Source of the DNA: CADEED01 sp963842515
GTDB taxonomy: Bacteria; Pseudomonadota; Gammaproteobacteria; Steroidobacterales; Steroidobacteraceae
DNA length: 64,000 nt
Direction of reading: 5' to 3'
Assembly (NCBI GenBank): GCA_963842515.1
Contig: CAWJGO010000003.1
Location: 1-64,000, forward strand
Part shown: positions 39,465 to 51,600 of the stretch, piece after piece
How positions within the stretch are numbered: the stretch's first letter is position 1
Layout: each line of letters opens with the position of its first letter
Made by a program: the position numbers and the translations under genes
Notes under the pieces: generated by a model
Seen by the model: only the letters and a program-made list of their open reading frames with translations
Databases searched by the model: none
What the model was told of the DNA's origin: nothing

Positions 39465-40442
39465 TCAATCGTAGCGCGGCAGCTCGATCGCCGAGATGAG
39501 TTTCTCGCGGGCCGCGGGCGTAGGCGCCGACACAATGCGCTCGATGCGCTCGCGCGTGAGATGCGGCGCGAGAAACTGGATGAAATCGTAGGTGAAACCG
39601 CGCAGCAGCGCCCCCGAACGGAAGCCGAGCCAGGTGATGTGGCTGGGAAACAGGTGGCCGGCTTCGACCACGGCGAGATCTTTCTCATCGTCGGGCTCGA
39701 TGGCCATGCTGGCGACGACGCCAACGCCCAAGCCCAGGCGCACATAGGTCTTGATGACATCCGCGTCGCGCGCGGTCAGCGAAACGTTGGGCTCGAGACC
39801 GGCGCGCGCGAACTGCTGGTGCAGCGACGAAGGACCGGTGAAGCTGAACACGTAGGTGACCAGCGGGTATTCGGCCAGCTGTTGCAATGTCGGCTTGGCA
39901 ATCTGCGCCAGCGGATGATCCTTGGGAACGATGATTTGCCGGTGCCAGGAATAGATAGGCAACAGCACGAAATCGGGGAACTTGTCCTGGCTGCCGGTGT
40001 TGATGGCGAAGTCGATGCGATCGAGCGAGGCCATCTCGGCAATCTGATCCGACGTGCCCTGGTGCAGATGCAACTGCACTTCGGGATACTTCTGGCGGAA
40101 GTCGCGGATCACCCGCGGCAACACGTAGCGCGCCTGCGTGTGCGTGGTGCCAATGGACAGCGAGCCGCGATCGGACTGCTTGAGATCCTTGGCCAGGCTC
40201 TTGAGTGCCTGCGCCTCGCGCAGCATGCGTAGCGCGCGCGCCGCCACCTCCTCGCCCGCGGGGGTGAGGCGCTTGAGGGCGCGGCCGTCACGTACAAAGA
40301 GCGTCAAGCCGAGCTCTTCTTCAAGCAACCGGATCTGCTTGCTGACGCCAGGCTGGGAAGTGTGCAGAGCCTGGGCGGCAGTCGTGACGTTGAGGCCGTT
40401 CTGCACCACGGCCGCGAGATATCGTAGTTGCTGCAGTTTCAA
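39465..40442 (-). CDS. cysB: LysR-type cys regulon activator CysB
   Basis: 325 residues from a TTG at 40442 with GGAG six bases upstream. The N-terminal helix-turn-helix is MKLQQLRYLAAVVQNGLNVT then QALHTSQPGVSKQIRLLEEE. The CysB-specific effector domain follows: GTTHTQARYVLPRVIRDFRQ, LHQGTSDQIAEMASLDRIDF. CysB activates cys genes with O- or N-acetylserine. It lies 30 bp downstream of rpsJ, so it may be partly cotranscribed with the ribosomal operon. Confidence 0.95.
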   Translation of the reverse strand: MKLQQLRYLAAVVQNGLNVTTAAQALHTSQPGVSKQIRLLEEELGLTLFVRDGRALKRLTPAGEEVAARALRMLREAQALKSLAKDLKQSDRGSLSIGTTHTQARYVLPRVIRDFRQKYPEVQLHLHQGTSDQIAEMASLDRIDFAINTGSQDKFPDFVLLPIYSWHRQIIVPKDHPLAQIAKPTLQQLAEYPLVTYVFSFTGPSSLHQQFARAGLEPNVSLTARDADVIKTYVRLGLGVGVVASMAIEPDDEKDLAVVEAGHLFPSHITWLGFRSGALLRGFTYDFIQFLAPHLTRERIERIVSAPTPAAREKLISAIELPRYD

Positions 40443-40472
40443 AGAAAGCTCCGCAGCGAATTGGCGTTGTTG

Positions 40473-40784
40473 TTAGTTCAGCTTGAGCTGGACGTCGACA
40501 CCGGCCGGCAGCTCGAGCTTCATGAGCGCGTCCACCGTTTTGTCGGTCGGGTTGATGATGTCCATGATGCGCTTGTGCGTGCGCAGCTCGAACTGGTCGC
40601 GCGCGTCCTTGTCGCCGTGCGGCGAAACCAGCAGCGTGAACTTTTCCATCTTGGTCGGCAGCGGCACCGGACCCTTGACCGTGGCGCCCGTGCGCTTGGC
40701 GGTCTCGACGATTTCCTTGGCGGAAGTGTCGATGAGGCGATGATCGAACGCCTTGAGGCGGATGCGGATGTTCTGGTTGGCCAT
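40473..40784 (-). CDS. rpsJ: 30S ribosomal protein S10
   Basis: 103 residues (MANQNIRIRLKAFDHRLIDT, GPVPLPTKMEKFTLLVSPHG, RTHKRIMDIINPTDKTVDAL), full length for S10/NusE, with AGAAGGA upstream of the ATG. It works in the 30S head and in antitermination with NusB and NusG. Normally rplC follows; here it does not. Confidence 0.98.
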   Translation of the reverse strand: MANQNIRIRLKAFDHRLIDTSAKEIVETAKRTGATVKGPVPLPTKMEKFTLLVSPHGDKDARDQFELRTHKRIMDIINPTDKTVDALMKLELPAGVDVQLKLN

Positions 40785-40808
40785 TTGCGTGTTCCTTCTA
40801 AAGAGCGA

Positions 40809-40828
40809 CTAGGTAGAGAGTTACCTAG
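40809..40828. other. Hairpin between tuf and rpsJ
   Basis: CTAGGTA, six bases, TACCTAG: a 7-bp perfect stem about 24 bases upstream of the rpsJ start. No U-run follows, so it is probably an mRNA structure and not a terminator. Confidence 0.5.
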
Positions 40829-40921
40829 CTAACGTTTCGAACTTGTGTGTGCAGACTGCATACGACCGTTTCTCGTCTTCGAGGGACAGGGCGCGAGCCC
40901 GTCCCCGGTCTTCGAACTGAT

Positions 40922-42113
<1,192 letters not shown>

Positions 42114-42141
42114 GACTTCTCCAGGCCTCCGGCCACTTTTA

Positions 42142-42162
42142 ACGGCGTGCAAGGCACGCCGT
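42142..42162. other. Hairpin between fusA and tuf
   Basis: ACGGCGTGC, three bases, GCACGCCGT: a 9-bp perfect stem about 29 bases upstream of the tuf start in the coding direction, without a U-run. Probably a leader or processing structure. Confidence 0.5.
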
Positions 42163-42177
42163 ACATTAATAACCTAA

Positions 42178-44269
42178 CTAACGATTGATGATTCCGTCTG
42201 CGATGTTCGGCGGAACTTCCATGTACTTGGCAAATTCCATCGTGAAGGTAGCGCGGCCCTGGCTCATCGAGCGCACATTGGTCGCGTAACCGAACATTTC
42301 CGAAAGCGGCACTTCCGCCGTGACCGTCTTGCCGGCCGGCGTGTCTTCCATGCCCTGGATCTGGCCGCGGCGGCGATTCAAATCGCCGATCACGTCGCCC
42401 ATGTAATCCTCGGGGGTCACGACTTCGACCTTCATGATGGGCTCGAGGATCACCGGCTTCGCCTTACGGAAGCCATCCTTGAAGCCGAAGATCGCGGCCA
42501 TGCGGAAGGAAATTTCGTCCGAGTCGACGTCGTGGTACGAGCCATCGAACAGCGTGACTTTGGTGTCGACCACGGGATAACCCGCCATGACGCCGGTCTC
42601 GAGAGCTTCCTTGATGCCCTTCTCGACGGCGGGAATGAACTCGCGCGGCACCGAGCCGCCGACGATGCCGTTGACGAATTCGTTGCCCTTGCCCTGTTCG
42701 TTGGGCTCGATCTTGAGCCACACGTGACCGAACTGGCCGCGGCCCCCGGACTGCTTGATGTGTTTGCCTTCGCTCTCGACCTTGGCGCGGATGGTCTCGC
42801 GGTAAGCCACCTGCGGCTTGCCGACGTTGGCGTCCACCTTGAACTCGCGCCGCATGCGATCGACGATGATTTCGAGGTGCAGCTCGCCCATGCCGGAGAT
42901 GATGGTCTGCGCGGATTCCTCGTCGGTCGACGACACGGAACGACGGGTCTTCCTTCGCGAGACGCTGCAGCGCCAGGCTCATCTTTTCCTGGTCGGCCTG
43001 GGTCTTCGGCTCCACCGCCACCGAGATGACGGGGATCGGGATGTTCATCTTCTCGAGCGTGATGACCTTCTCGAGATCGCGACAGCGTGTCGCCGGTGTA
43101 GACGTCCTTGAGACCAACCGCGGCGGCGATGTCGCCCGCGCAGCACTTCCTTGATCTCGCTGCGCTCGTTGGCGTGCATCTGCAACAGGCGGCCGATGCG
43201 CTCTTTCTTGTGCTTGGTCGGCACGAACACCGTGTCGCCCGAATTCAGCGTGCCCGAATAGACGCGGAAGAACGTCAGGTTGCCGACAAACGGATCGTTG
43301 AGAATCTTGAAGGCCAGCGCCGAGAACGGTTGATCGTCGGTTGCGGTGCGCGTGATGGCCTCGCCCTTTTCGCTCAAGCCCTTGGTCGGGCGGCATCTCG
43401 ATGGGCGACGGCATGAACTCGATGACCGCATCGAGCAGCGCCTGCACGCCCTTGTTCTTGAACGCGGTGCCGCACATGCACAGCACGATTTCGTTCTTGA
43501 ACGAGCGCGCCTTGAGGCCGCGCTTGATCTCGTCTTCCGACAGCGGCTTCCCTTCGAGGAATTTCTCGGTGAGCGCGTCGTCGCCTTCGGCGGCCGCTTC
43601 GATCATGAGCGCGCGATACTTTTCGGCGTCGGCCTTGAGCGGCGCCGGAATCTCGCGGAACTCGAACTTCATGCCCTGGGTTTCCATGTCCCAGTAGATA
43701 GCCTTCATCTTGATGAGGTCGATGACCCCTTCGAAGGTTTCCTCGGCGCCGATCGGCAGCTGGATGGGCACCGGATTGGCGCGCAGCCGGGCGCGGATCA
43801 TGTCGACGACGCGCAGGAAGTCAGCTCCGGCGCGATCCATCTTGTTGACGAAGGCGATACGCGGCACGTCGTAGCGGTTCATCTGCCGCCAAACCGTTTC
43901 GGATTGCGGCTGCACGCCGGCAACCGAGTCGAACAGCGCCACCGCGGAGTCGAGCACGCGCAGGCTGCGTTCGACTTCGATGGTGAAGTCAACGTGCCCG
44001 GGCGTATCGATGATGTTGATGCGGTGCTCGGGGAAGCTCTTGTCCATCCCCTTCCAGAAGCACGTGGTCGCGGCTGACGTGATCGTGATGCCGCGTTCCT
44101 GTTCCTGCTCCATGTAGTCCATGACAGCCGCGCCGTCATGGACTTCGCCGATCTTGTGCGACACACCCGTGTAGAAAAGGATGCGCTCGGTCGTCGTCGT
44201 CTTCCCGGCGTCGATGTGCGCCGAAATTCCGATGTTCCGATAGTGCTCTATGGGCGTGTGGCGAGGCAT
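42178..44269 (-). CDS. fusA: Elongation factor G (four frameshifts in this sequence)
   Basis: The start MPRHTPIEHYRNIGISAHID and P-loop AHIDAGKTTTTERILF are intact, followed by DTPGHVDFTIEVERS and FVNKMDRAGADF. Extra bases near 43387, 43140, 43081 and 42931 each shift the frame. The pieces together cover the whole protein, with IIVDRMRREFKVDANVG and a C-terminus EVPPNIADGIINR. Removing the four bases gives 695 residues, a normal EF-G length. EF-G drives translocation; loss would be lethal unless another copy exists. Confidence 0.92.
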
Positions 44270-44292
44270 GAACTGAAGCTGACCGGCATCGC

Positions 44293-44772
44293 TTACCAGC
44301 GGTAGTGAGCGAACGCCTTGTTGGCCTCTGCCATGCGATGCGTGTCTTCGCGCTTGCGCACGGCGGCACCGCGGTTTTCGGCGGCATCCATGAGCTCATG
44401 AGCGAGGCGGAACGCCATCGACTTCTCGCTGCGATCGCGCGCGGCTTCGATGACCCAGCGCATGGCGAGAGTCTGGCGACGCTGCGCACGCACTTCGACG
44501 GGCACCTGGTAGGTGGCGCCGCCGACGCGGCGCGACTTCACTTCGACGACCGGCTTCACGTTGTCGAGCGCGGTCGACAGCATGGCGACGGCATCGCTGG
44601 CCGGCTTGCCGGACTTCTCGACGATGCGGTTGATGGCACCGTAGATGATGCGCTCGGCGGCCGACTTCTTGCCGCTCTTCATGACCACGTTCATGAACTT
44701 GGCGAGCATATCGTTGTTGAATTTCGGGTCCGGCAGGATGTGACGGACTGGCGCTGCTGTACGACGTGACAT
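44293..44772 (-). CDS. rpsG: 30S ribosomal protein S7
   Basis: 159 residues (MSRRTAAPVRHILPDPKFNN, KSAAERIIYGAINRI, VGGATYQVPVEVRAQRRQTL, MAEANKAFAHYRW). It is a primary 16S-binding protein of the 30S head and in many bacteria the feedback repressor of the str operon. Length is typical. Confidence 0.98.
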   Translation of the reverse strand: MSRRTAAPVRHILPDPKFNNDMLAKFMNVVMKSGKKSAAERIIYGAINRIVEKSGKPASDAVAMLSTALDNVKPVVEVKSRRVGGATYQVPVEVRAQRRQTLAMRWVIEAARDRSEKSMAFRLAHELMDAAENRGAAVRKREDTHRMAEANKAFAHYRW

Positions 44773-44788
44773 GAGTTAGGTCCTGAAA

Positions 44789-45163
44789 TTATTTCTTGGC
44801 GCGCTTGGCGCCGTACTTGGAGCGGCTCTGCTTGCGATTGCCGACACCGGCGCAATCGAGCGTGCCGCGCACCGTGTGGTAACGAACGCCTGGCAGATCT
44901 TTGACGCGACCGCCGCGGATGAGCACCACCGAGTGCTCCTGGAGATTGTGGCCTTCGCCGCCGATGTACGAAGACACTTCGTAGCCGTTGACGAGACGCA
45001 CACGCGCCACTTTGCGCATGGCCGAGTTCGGCTTCTTCGGGGTCGTCGCATATACGCGCGTGCAAACGCCACGCTTCTGCGGTGACGCGCCGAGCGCGGG
45101 GACCTTCGTCTTCTCTTTGTTGACGCGACGCGGTTTCGCGATCAACTGGCTCGTCGTGACCAT
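44789..45163 (-). CDS. rpsL: 30S ribosomal protein S12
   Basis: 124 residues from the ATG at 45163 (MVTTSQLIAKPRRVNKEKTK) with GGAG upstream; an in-frame upstream codon would add eight non-conserved residues. The decoding-centre segments TTPKKPNSAMRK and GGRVKDLPGVRYHTVRG carry the wild-type lysines whose mutation gives streptomycin resistance elsewhere, so no such resistance is visible. First gene of the str operon. Confidence 0.98.
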   Translation of the reverse strand: MVTTSQLIAKPRRVNKEKTKVPALGASPQKRGVCTRVYATTPKKPNSAMRKVARVRLVNGYEVSSYIGGEGHNLQEHSVVLIRGGRVKDLPGVRYHTVRGTLDCAGVGNRKQSRSKYGAKRAKK

Positions 45164-45205
45164 TCTTGCTCCAAAGTTCTTGTTCAACTGCGCGGACGAA
45201 TGAAC

Positions 45206-45238
45206 ACCGGGCCAATCCCTTTTGGAGAGTGGCCCGGT
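45206..45238. other. Hairpin in the rpsL leader / after the halogenase cluster
   Basis: ACCGGGCCA, 15 bases, TGGCCCGGT: a perfect 9-bp stem 43 bases upstream of rpsL. No U-run follows in the minus direction. It could be an rpsL leader structure or a weak end signal for the halogenase cluster. Confidence 0.5.
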
Positions 45239-45300
45239 GGTATGAGTCCGCTATTTACGCCCTCCCCGGTTTGGGGGTGGGGCGACAAAGGCCGGCGATT

Positions 45301-46035
45301 CTAGGTTCGTGACCGGGGGGTGTCAACGAATTGTTGCACTGCGGCAACGGATTCACGTGCTTTTAAGAAGAGCCATGTCGCCAGCATGCCGTGGACCAGG
45401 AAAACCAACACTAAATAGAGAGCAAAGCTGTCCAGAAAGTCGAACCAGGTTACTCCCGTGTAATTCCCCAGCAGACGGCCAAGGGTGCGGAATGCGTTGA
45501 GGGTGAATGCAATCGAGGCCAGTCGCAGCCACCCCTGCCCGGCATTCCAGGTGGCAATCGCAAAGCAGGTCCAGGCGATGAGCCCGGAGAGCACCAGCGG
45601 GAAGTAAATGGCTCCGGTGAACGACCCCCAGAATTCGTGTCGCTGGGTCAGCAGGGCGCGCTCGCCGGCGTCGGTGGCCGTGGCGAATGCGCCGGCCCAC
45701 TGCTGGCTGACCATGACGAAGTCCAGGCCACGATGCAGCAGCTCGAAAACGACGAAGATCATCGTGAAGGCGAAACCGAGCAACGAGGCCAACGGCGCTT
45801 TGGCGAAACGGTCCATCGCGATGACTGCGTAAGTGACGGTGAGCGCCACGATTCCAAACAGCACTGCGAGGGCGCGACTTCGGTCCAGCCCACCTAGCCG
45901 CACCGCGAAATCTTCGGCTGCCGACTGCGCTTCCGGAAACCAGAACAGGAAGCACAGCGCCTGGAACACCTGCGCCGCCATGAATACGCACAAGCCGGCG
46001 CCGGCCAGTTGGTAATGTCTGGCTGTCAATGTCAT
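45301..46035 (-). CDS. Polytopic membrane protein, unknown function
   Basis: 244 residues with about six hydrophobic segments (near 10-32, 55-76, 80-104, 140-165, 170-195 and 203-225). It starts 14 bp after the halogenase stop and so is likely its operon partner. No family recognised; it may assist export or regulate the neighbouring outer-membrane uptake system. Confidence 0.65.
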   Translation of the reverse strand: MTLTARHYQLAGAGLCVFMAAQVFQALCFLFWFPEAQSAAEDFAVRLGGLDRSRALAVLFGIVALTVTYAVIAMDRFAKAPLASLLGFAFTMIFVVFELLHRGLDFVMVSQQWAGAFATATDAGERALLTQRHEFWGSFTGAIYFPLVLSGLIAWTCFAIATWNAGQGWLRLASIAFTLNAFRTLGRLLGNYTGVTWFDFLDSFALYLVLVFLVHGMLATWLFLKARESVAAVQQFVDTPRSRT

Positions 46036-46049
46036 CGATGTTCCTCGCG

Positions 46050-47534
46050 TTATGGAGAAGCGCAGTACGACTGCACGAACTCGCGGTGCGTGGGCATCTT
46101 GGCGACCGCGCCCGCGATGCTGGTCTTCAGCGTGTCCAGGGCCTTGCGCAGACGTTCGGGCCCCAACATCCGGCCCATGTGGTGATAGCCGCGCGGCCGC
46201 AACCGCTGTCCGAGCATCACCTGCATCCAGGACTCGACGCGGAACATCTCGTCCGTGGCCTGGTATGCCTGCGCACTCTCGCGGAACAGCTCGATGCGCT
46301 GCGCCAGAGAATCGGGAATCGGCATTTCGCGGCAGTCGCGCCAGAAGGCAGTGTCGTCACGTTCGGTGAGCTTGTAGTGCAGCGTGATGAAGTCGCGAAT
46401 CCTCTCGTACTCGATGCGCGACTGCTCGTTGTACCGATGCACCAGCGCCGGGTTGATGCCGCTGAACGGGAACAACTGCATGAGCCGGGTGACGCCGATC
46501 TGGATGAGGTGAATGCTGGTCGATTCCAGCGGCTCGATGAATCCGCTGGCGAGGCCGATGGATACGACGTTCTTGTCCCAGGCCTTGAGACGGCGGCCTG
46601 CCTTGAATTTGAGCAGCCGCGGCTCGAACAGCGCTTCACCTTCGAGATTGCCTAACAATGTGGCGCGCGCGTCTTCCTCGCTCTGGTATTCGCTGCTGAA
46701 TACCAGGCCGTTGCCGACCCGGTGCTGCAGCGGGATGCGCCATTGCCAGCCGGACTGACGCGCAATGGCGCGCGTATACGGAGGTATCTCGTTCGCGGAG
46801 GGGGTCTGCACGGCGAGGGCCCGATCGGTGCGCAGCCACGGGCTGTAGTCTTCCCAACCGGCCTCGAGAGTCTGTTCGATCAGCAACGCGCGGAATCCCG
46901 AGCAGTCGATGAACAAGTCGCCTTCAACGGTTTCGCCGGATTCCAGGATCAGCGCCTCGACGAAACCGGTTTCCGGATGTTGTCTGACGCTCTTGATCTT
47001 GCCTTCGATCCGCTTGACGCCCTTCGGCTCGCTGAGCTTGCGTAGATAGGCGGCATAGAGCCCGGCATCGAAGTGATAGGCGTAGTTGACCTTCACTGTC
47101 TCCGACTTCGAAAACTTGCCGGCCATGGCCGCCTGGCGCTCGAAGCAGTAGTCGCCCAGGTCTCCGCCAAATCCTTCCTCCTGCGCGGCGAGCCAGAAAT
47201 GCTGGAAGTCGCCCATCCACGTGGAGCGGCCGATCGTGCCGAACGCATGCAGGTAGCGATCGCCGAGCCCGCCCCAGTTCTCGAAGGAGATGGCCAGCTT
47301 GAAGGTGGCCTTGGAGGCGCGCATGAATTCGCGCTCGTCGAGATCGAGCAGCCGGTGGAACGATTGAATGGAAGGGAAAGTTGCTTCACCCACTCCGACG
47401 GTGCCGATTTCCTCGGACTCGACCAGCGTGATGTCGAGCAACGTACCAAACTGCTGTGCGAGCGCCGCTGCCGTCACCCAACCCGCGGTGCCACCACCGG
47501 TGACGATTACTTTCTTTACCAACGGCGCATCCAC
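46050..47534 (-). CDS. Tryptophan-halogenase-family flavoprotein
   Basis: 494 residues from a GTG at 47534 (GAGG five bases upstream). It has the flavin-binding KKVIVTGGGTAGWVTAAALA, the halogenase signature SGWQWRIPLQHR (WxWxIP) and ASGFIEPLESTSIHLIQIGV. The family chlorinates or brominates aromatic substrates with FADH2 from a partner reductase. However, members clustered with TonB receptors and cupins in carbohydrate-using bacteria have unknown substrates. The GEATFPSIQSFHRLL segment is conserved in the family. Operonic with the cupin gene upstream. Confidence 0.9.
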   Translation of the reverse strand: MDAPLVKKVIVTGGGTAGWVTAAALAQQFGTLLDITLVESEEIGTVGVGEATFPSIQSFHRLLDLDEREFMRASKATFKLAISFENWGGLGDRYLHAFGTIGRSTWMGDFQHFWLAAQEEGFGGDLGDYCFERQAAMAGKFSKSETVKVNYAYHFDAGLYAAYLRKLSEPKGVKRIEGKIKSVRQHPETGFVEALILESGETVEGDLFIDCSGFRALLIEQTLEAGWEDYSPWLRTDRALAVQTPSANEIPPYTRAIARQSGWQWRIPLQHRVGNGLVFSSEYQSEEDARATLLGNLEGEALFEPRLLKFKAGRRLKAWDKNVVSIGLASGFIEPLESTSIHLIQIGVTRLMQLFPFSGINPALVHRYNEQSRIEYERIRDFITLHYKLTERDDTAFWRDCREMPIPDSLAQRIELFRESAQAYQATDEMFRVESWMQVMLGQRLRPRGYHHMGRMLGPERLRKALDTLKTSIAGAVAKMPTHREFVQSYCASP

Positions 47535-47548
47535 GCGAACCTCACGAA

Positions 47549-48580
47549 TTACCGATTCAGGCGGTTGATCAGGAAGGCACGCAGGCGGCGAGCCTTGATA
47601 TCGTCCATCGGAGCGAGATTGCCACGAGCCTGCTCTGGCAGGTGTTCGCCCGCACGCTCGGAGGCTCCGAACACGTAGTAGTCGAACAGCTCGCGCCACG
47701 CGGCTTTTTCCTGCGGTGGCCGGTCACGCAGACTGAGCAGCGCGTGCATCAGCGTGGTCTGTGGCGAGTCCATGAATCTCGGTGTGGTCGTCCACCAGTA
47801 GTTGATCAAGGTGTTGAAGAATTCCAGCGCCTCGACGTGATGCCACCACATGGCCGGATAGAACAACACATCGCCGGGCTCGATCTCGGCCACCTGGCCG
47901 GCCGCCAGCGCGTCGCGGAATCGCGGAAAGCGCTCGAAATCCGGCGCACGGAAATCCACCATGCTGATCGTCTGCCCGCCCGGCGTCGGTTCGAGTGGCC
48001 CGGGATACAGGTTGTGCACCTGCTCCGGCGGGAACAGCGTGAACCGCCGCCGCCCCACCATGCAACAGGCGAGATTGTGGGTCATGTCGAAGTGCGCCGT
48101 CGCCACCGTGCGATTGCCCATCCAGATGCTCATCAGCGGCCGGTTGTCCTCGAACATGGGATCGTTGAAGGCGAGATCGTTCTCGGCGCGCAATCCCGGC
48201 ATGTACAGATCGACGTCGGTGGATCCCACATAGAACGACGGCGCCAGCGAGTCGCGCAGCTGCATCTGCAGGCGATCGAGCGTCTCGCCCAGCGGCACTT
48301 TGTGGGACGCGAAATTGAAACCCGTGACCTTGTCGTTGTAGAAGAAGCGTCCCGCGATCTCCGGGGGCCCGAGAAAAACGGTGACGGGTCTGGGCCCGCA
48401 AAACTGCTTTAGATAGGCGATGGCCTGCTCGGGAGATTCGAGCCCACGTCGAACCAGCGGCCACTCGCGCGCCAGTCCCTTGAGGATCGCCGGCTGCCCG
48501 GCCTCGAGCAGCTCGGCCACGGGAATCCGCTCAGGGTGGACGCCTGTGATCACCTGGGTTTTGCGAGCCATTTCCGCCAT
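47549..48580 (-). CDS. Cupin-like JmjC-type dioxygenase
   Basis: 343 residues from the ATG at 48580. A cupin_8/JmjC fold shows the iron-binding HxD in TVATAHFDMTHNLACCMVG, the distal histidine in YPAMWWHHVEALEFFNTLIN, and FFYNDKVTGFNFAS. It probably hydroxylates an amino acid side chain or small molecule with Fe(II) and 2-oxoglutarate. Genes of this type recur next to TonB receptors and tryptophan-halogenase-like genes. Confidence 0.85.
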   Translation of the reverse strand: MAEMARKTQVITGVHPERIPVAELLEAGQPAILKGLAREWPLVRRGLESPEQAIAYLKQFCGPRPVTVFLGPPEIAGRFFYNDKVTGFNFASHKVPLGETLDRLQMQLRDSLAPSFYVGSTDVDLYMPGLRAENDLAFNDPMFEDNRPLMSIWMGNRTVATAHFDMTHNLACCMVGRRRFTLFPPEQVHNLYPGPLEPTPGGQTISMVDFRAPDFERFPRFRDALAAGQVAEIEPGDVLFYPAMWWHHVEALEFFNTLINYWWTTTPRFMDSPQTTLMHALLSLRDRPPQEKAAWRELFDYYVFGASERAGEHLPEQARGNLAPMDDIKARRLRAFLINRLNR

Positions 48581-48673
48581 GGCGCATCTAAAACAACTTT
48601 GGGGGCAGCGGCAAGGGCAAAGGAAAAGGGCCGCTGCGAACAGCGGCCCCTTCCGAATCGACATCGCTCAAGT

Positions 48674-51600
48674 TCAGTTGAACTTGTAGCGAGCCCCCAG
48701 CAAGTAGCGTGGGTGCAACTCCTGGATGAACCAATACTCGGCGTTGGTTCGACCACGGGTGCGCAGATCCTCACCGGTCAGGTTGATGGCTTCGAAGCTC
48801 AGCGCCAGGTTATCCGACACGTCGTAGCTGATGTTCAAGTCCCATTCCTTGAATGCATTGACGAACGTCGGATTCCGGTAACCGCCGCGGCTTGCCTGGT
48901 TCAGGAACTCGTCGCGCCAGTTCCACGCCAGCCGCGCGGAGAACCCGAACTTCTCGTAGATGAACGTGGCGTTCGCCGTGTCGCTCAAGCCCTCCAAGGC
49001 GAACTGCTCCACGCTCGGATCGCCAGCAACGTTGATCCCGACGTCGCCGTCGACGAAGGTGTAGTTGCCCTGCAATCCGAAACCCGAGTCGCCGAAGAAG
49101 TGCTGGAAGGCGAACTCGACTCCATGGATGTTCGCCTGGTTCTGGTTGGTCGGAGTCGCCACCTGGTAATTGAGCAAAGGATCAGTCCCGTTGGTGTTGA
49201 TGTTGTAGGCCGCGAAGATCTGGTCGGCAAAAGTCTGGTTGAACGAACCACCCGTCGAATTGGCGTTGTACGTTGCAACCGGATCCGGATACGTGCCCGG
49301 ATTGTTCACCAGTGCGGTCATCACGAACATGTTCACATCGTTGCGCAATGCTCCCGGAATCCCGGCCAGCAATGCCGAAGCCTGGCCGGAACGCGATCCC
49401 GCCGCGCCCGAGCTCGGGTCGCGAATGTCGAACATGGTCTGCGTGACCTGCGCCGTACCGATGAAGTTGGCCACATCCTTGTTGAAGAAGCCGATCGATA
49501 TGTAGCTGGCCTCGTCGTAGTAGACCTCGAGTGATATGTCGATGTTTTCCGATTTGAGTGGCACCAGCCCGGTGTTGTTCTGCGCGGCAGTGGCAATGCC
49601 GCCCAAGGCGATCGCTCGCGGAGGAGTGCCGGGCGCCGAGGAGGCAAACAACGATCCGTAGTCGGCACGCGCAATGGTCTTGCTCCAGGAAGCGCGGGCG
49701 ACGACGTTCTCGAGCAGCTCGACGTTGAAGTCGACGCTGGGCAACACGTGGCTGTAGCTCGTCGAGTCGGACAGTGGCAGCACCGTTCCGCTCGAGAAAT
49801 CCAGAGCGAAGTCGTTATCCGCAGTCCATACCACGCCGTCAGGAACGGCCTGGACGCTGACGGCATCGACATCGGTTTCCTCGTAGCGAACGCCGGTCAC
49901 CAGGTTGGCCTTACGGCCGCCCAATTCACCTTGCCACGCGAACTCGGCGTACACCGCGGTGATGTCCTCGTCGACGGTGTTGTGATCGTTGTTCCATGTC
50001 TGGATGTCGTGACCACCGAGACCCAGGTAGTAAGGCGAGACTGCGTTGTACAACTCCTGGGCATTTCCGCGGAACGCGACTTCGCCGAGTCCCGGGGAGA
50101 AATCATCGTACAGGCAGCTGAGGCAATACGCCTCGAGCGCGCCTGGAGCCTGGGCTTCGATGTCCCCAGGATTGACGACGCCCCAGTCACCGAGGATCTG
50201 CGCCGTCACGAAGCGTTCCTGCGTCATGCTGGAAGTCCGGTAATCCGCGCCGGTGCTCAACCGCATCGAATCGCTGAGAGCAAAATCTGCTTCGAGGCGG
50301 AACTCATCTATCTCGTGCAGCTGAGTCTGCCGGGAAGTGCGGCCCACGGATGAGCTCACGTCCCCAATATCGATGAGCCCGTTGTTGTTGCCCATGGGAT
50401 CGGCGTACGTGTACTGCTGCACCGGAAAGCCGCTGGTGATATCGAGGCTATGTGCCGCGATCGCAGCCGCTCCGGTGCCGAAGTCGTAAGAGGTCAAGTT
50501 GCCGGCAAGGTTTGGCAGGCTTTCGGCTTCAGAGGTGTGGCCGTCGAACTCCAAGGAAAATCTGTCCGAGATCTGCCATTCGGCGTTGAGGCCGAACGAC
50601 TGCAGCTTGTCCTTGGTGCCGCGCAGCTGCTGACCCCAGGCGATGTCCTTCTGCCCGTTGAGCGATTCCTGCAGGAACACCGCCGTGGCAACAGTTGGAT
50701 CTCCGTCGAAGTCCACGCGTGCAAATGGCCGGTTGAACCAGTTGCCTTGCGTCGAGCGCAGCTCTTCGTTCTCGTTCTGCACGTACAGGGCATCCGCCGT
50801 GACCGTGAACGCATCCGACGGCTTGAACTGCAATACGAGCTGCCCATTCACGCGCTCGCGCGAAACTTCCGAGAACCAGTAGTCGCTGTTGTTGGGATAC
50901 ACGACCAGCTGGTTCGCGCCGGGCATGTTATTGATGACCGTCGCTTCGTTGACCGTAGGAGTTGCCGGATCGTCGGCTCGCACGCGGCCATTGGCCGGGT
51001 CGAGGAACGAGGAGGCGCGCTCCACATTCCAGTCCTGGTTCGACGCGCCGACCGACGCGCTGTCGCGCTTCTGATAGCTGCCGAACAGCGACACCCCGAA
51101 GTTTTCGGCGTCATTCGCAAAGCTGTACAACCCCGTGACTTCCGGAGTCACCTCGTCGCCAGATTCGACGCTGGTGTCAAACATGGCTTTCACGCCGAGC
51201 GAGGCCTTGGTGCCCGAGCCATCGAGGGGACGCAGGGTCTTGACGTTGATGGTCGCGCCGATGCCGCCCGACGGTACCGAAGCCCTTCCCGTCTTGTGGA
51301 TCTCGAGGCCGGTGACACCTTCGGAGGCGAGGTTTGAAAAGTCGAACGAGCGGCTGGTGAACGTTCCGTATTCGCCGTCACCACCGGATCCCACCACCAC
51401 CACGTCGGCGGTTGGCATCTGGCGCCCGTTGAGCGTCACCAGGTTGAAACCCGGACCGAAACCACGCGCCGTGATGCGTGACCCTTCGCCATTGACCCGG
51501 TCGATCGATACACCAGCGATGCGCTGTAGGGATTCGGCCAGATTGGTGTCGGGGAATTTACCGATGTCTTCCGCGCTGATCGCGTCGACGACGCCGACCG

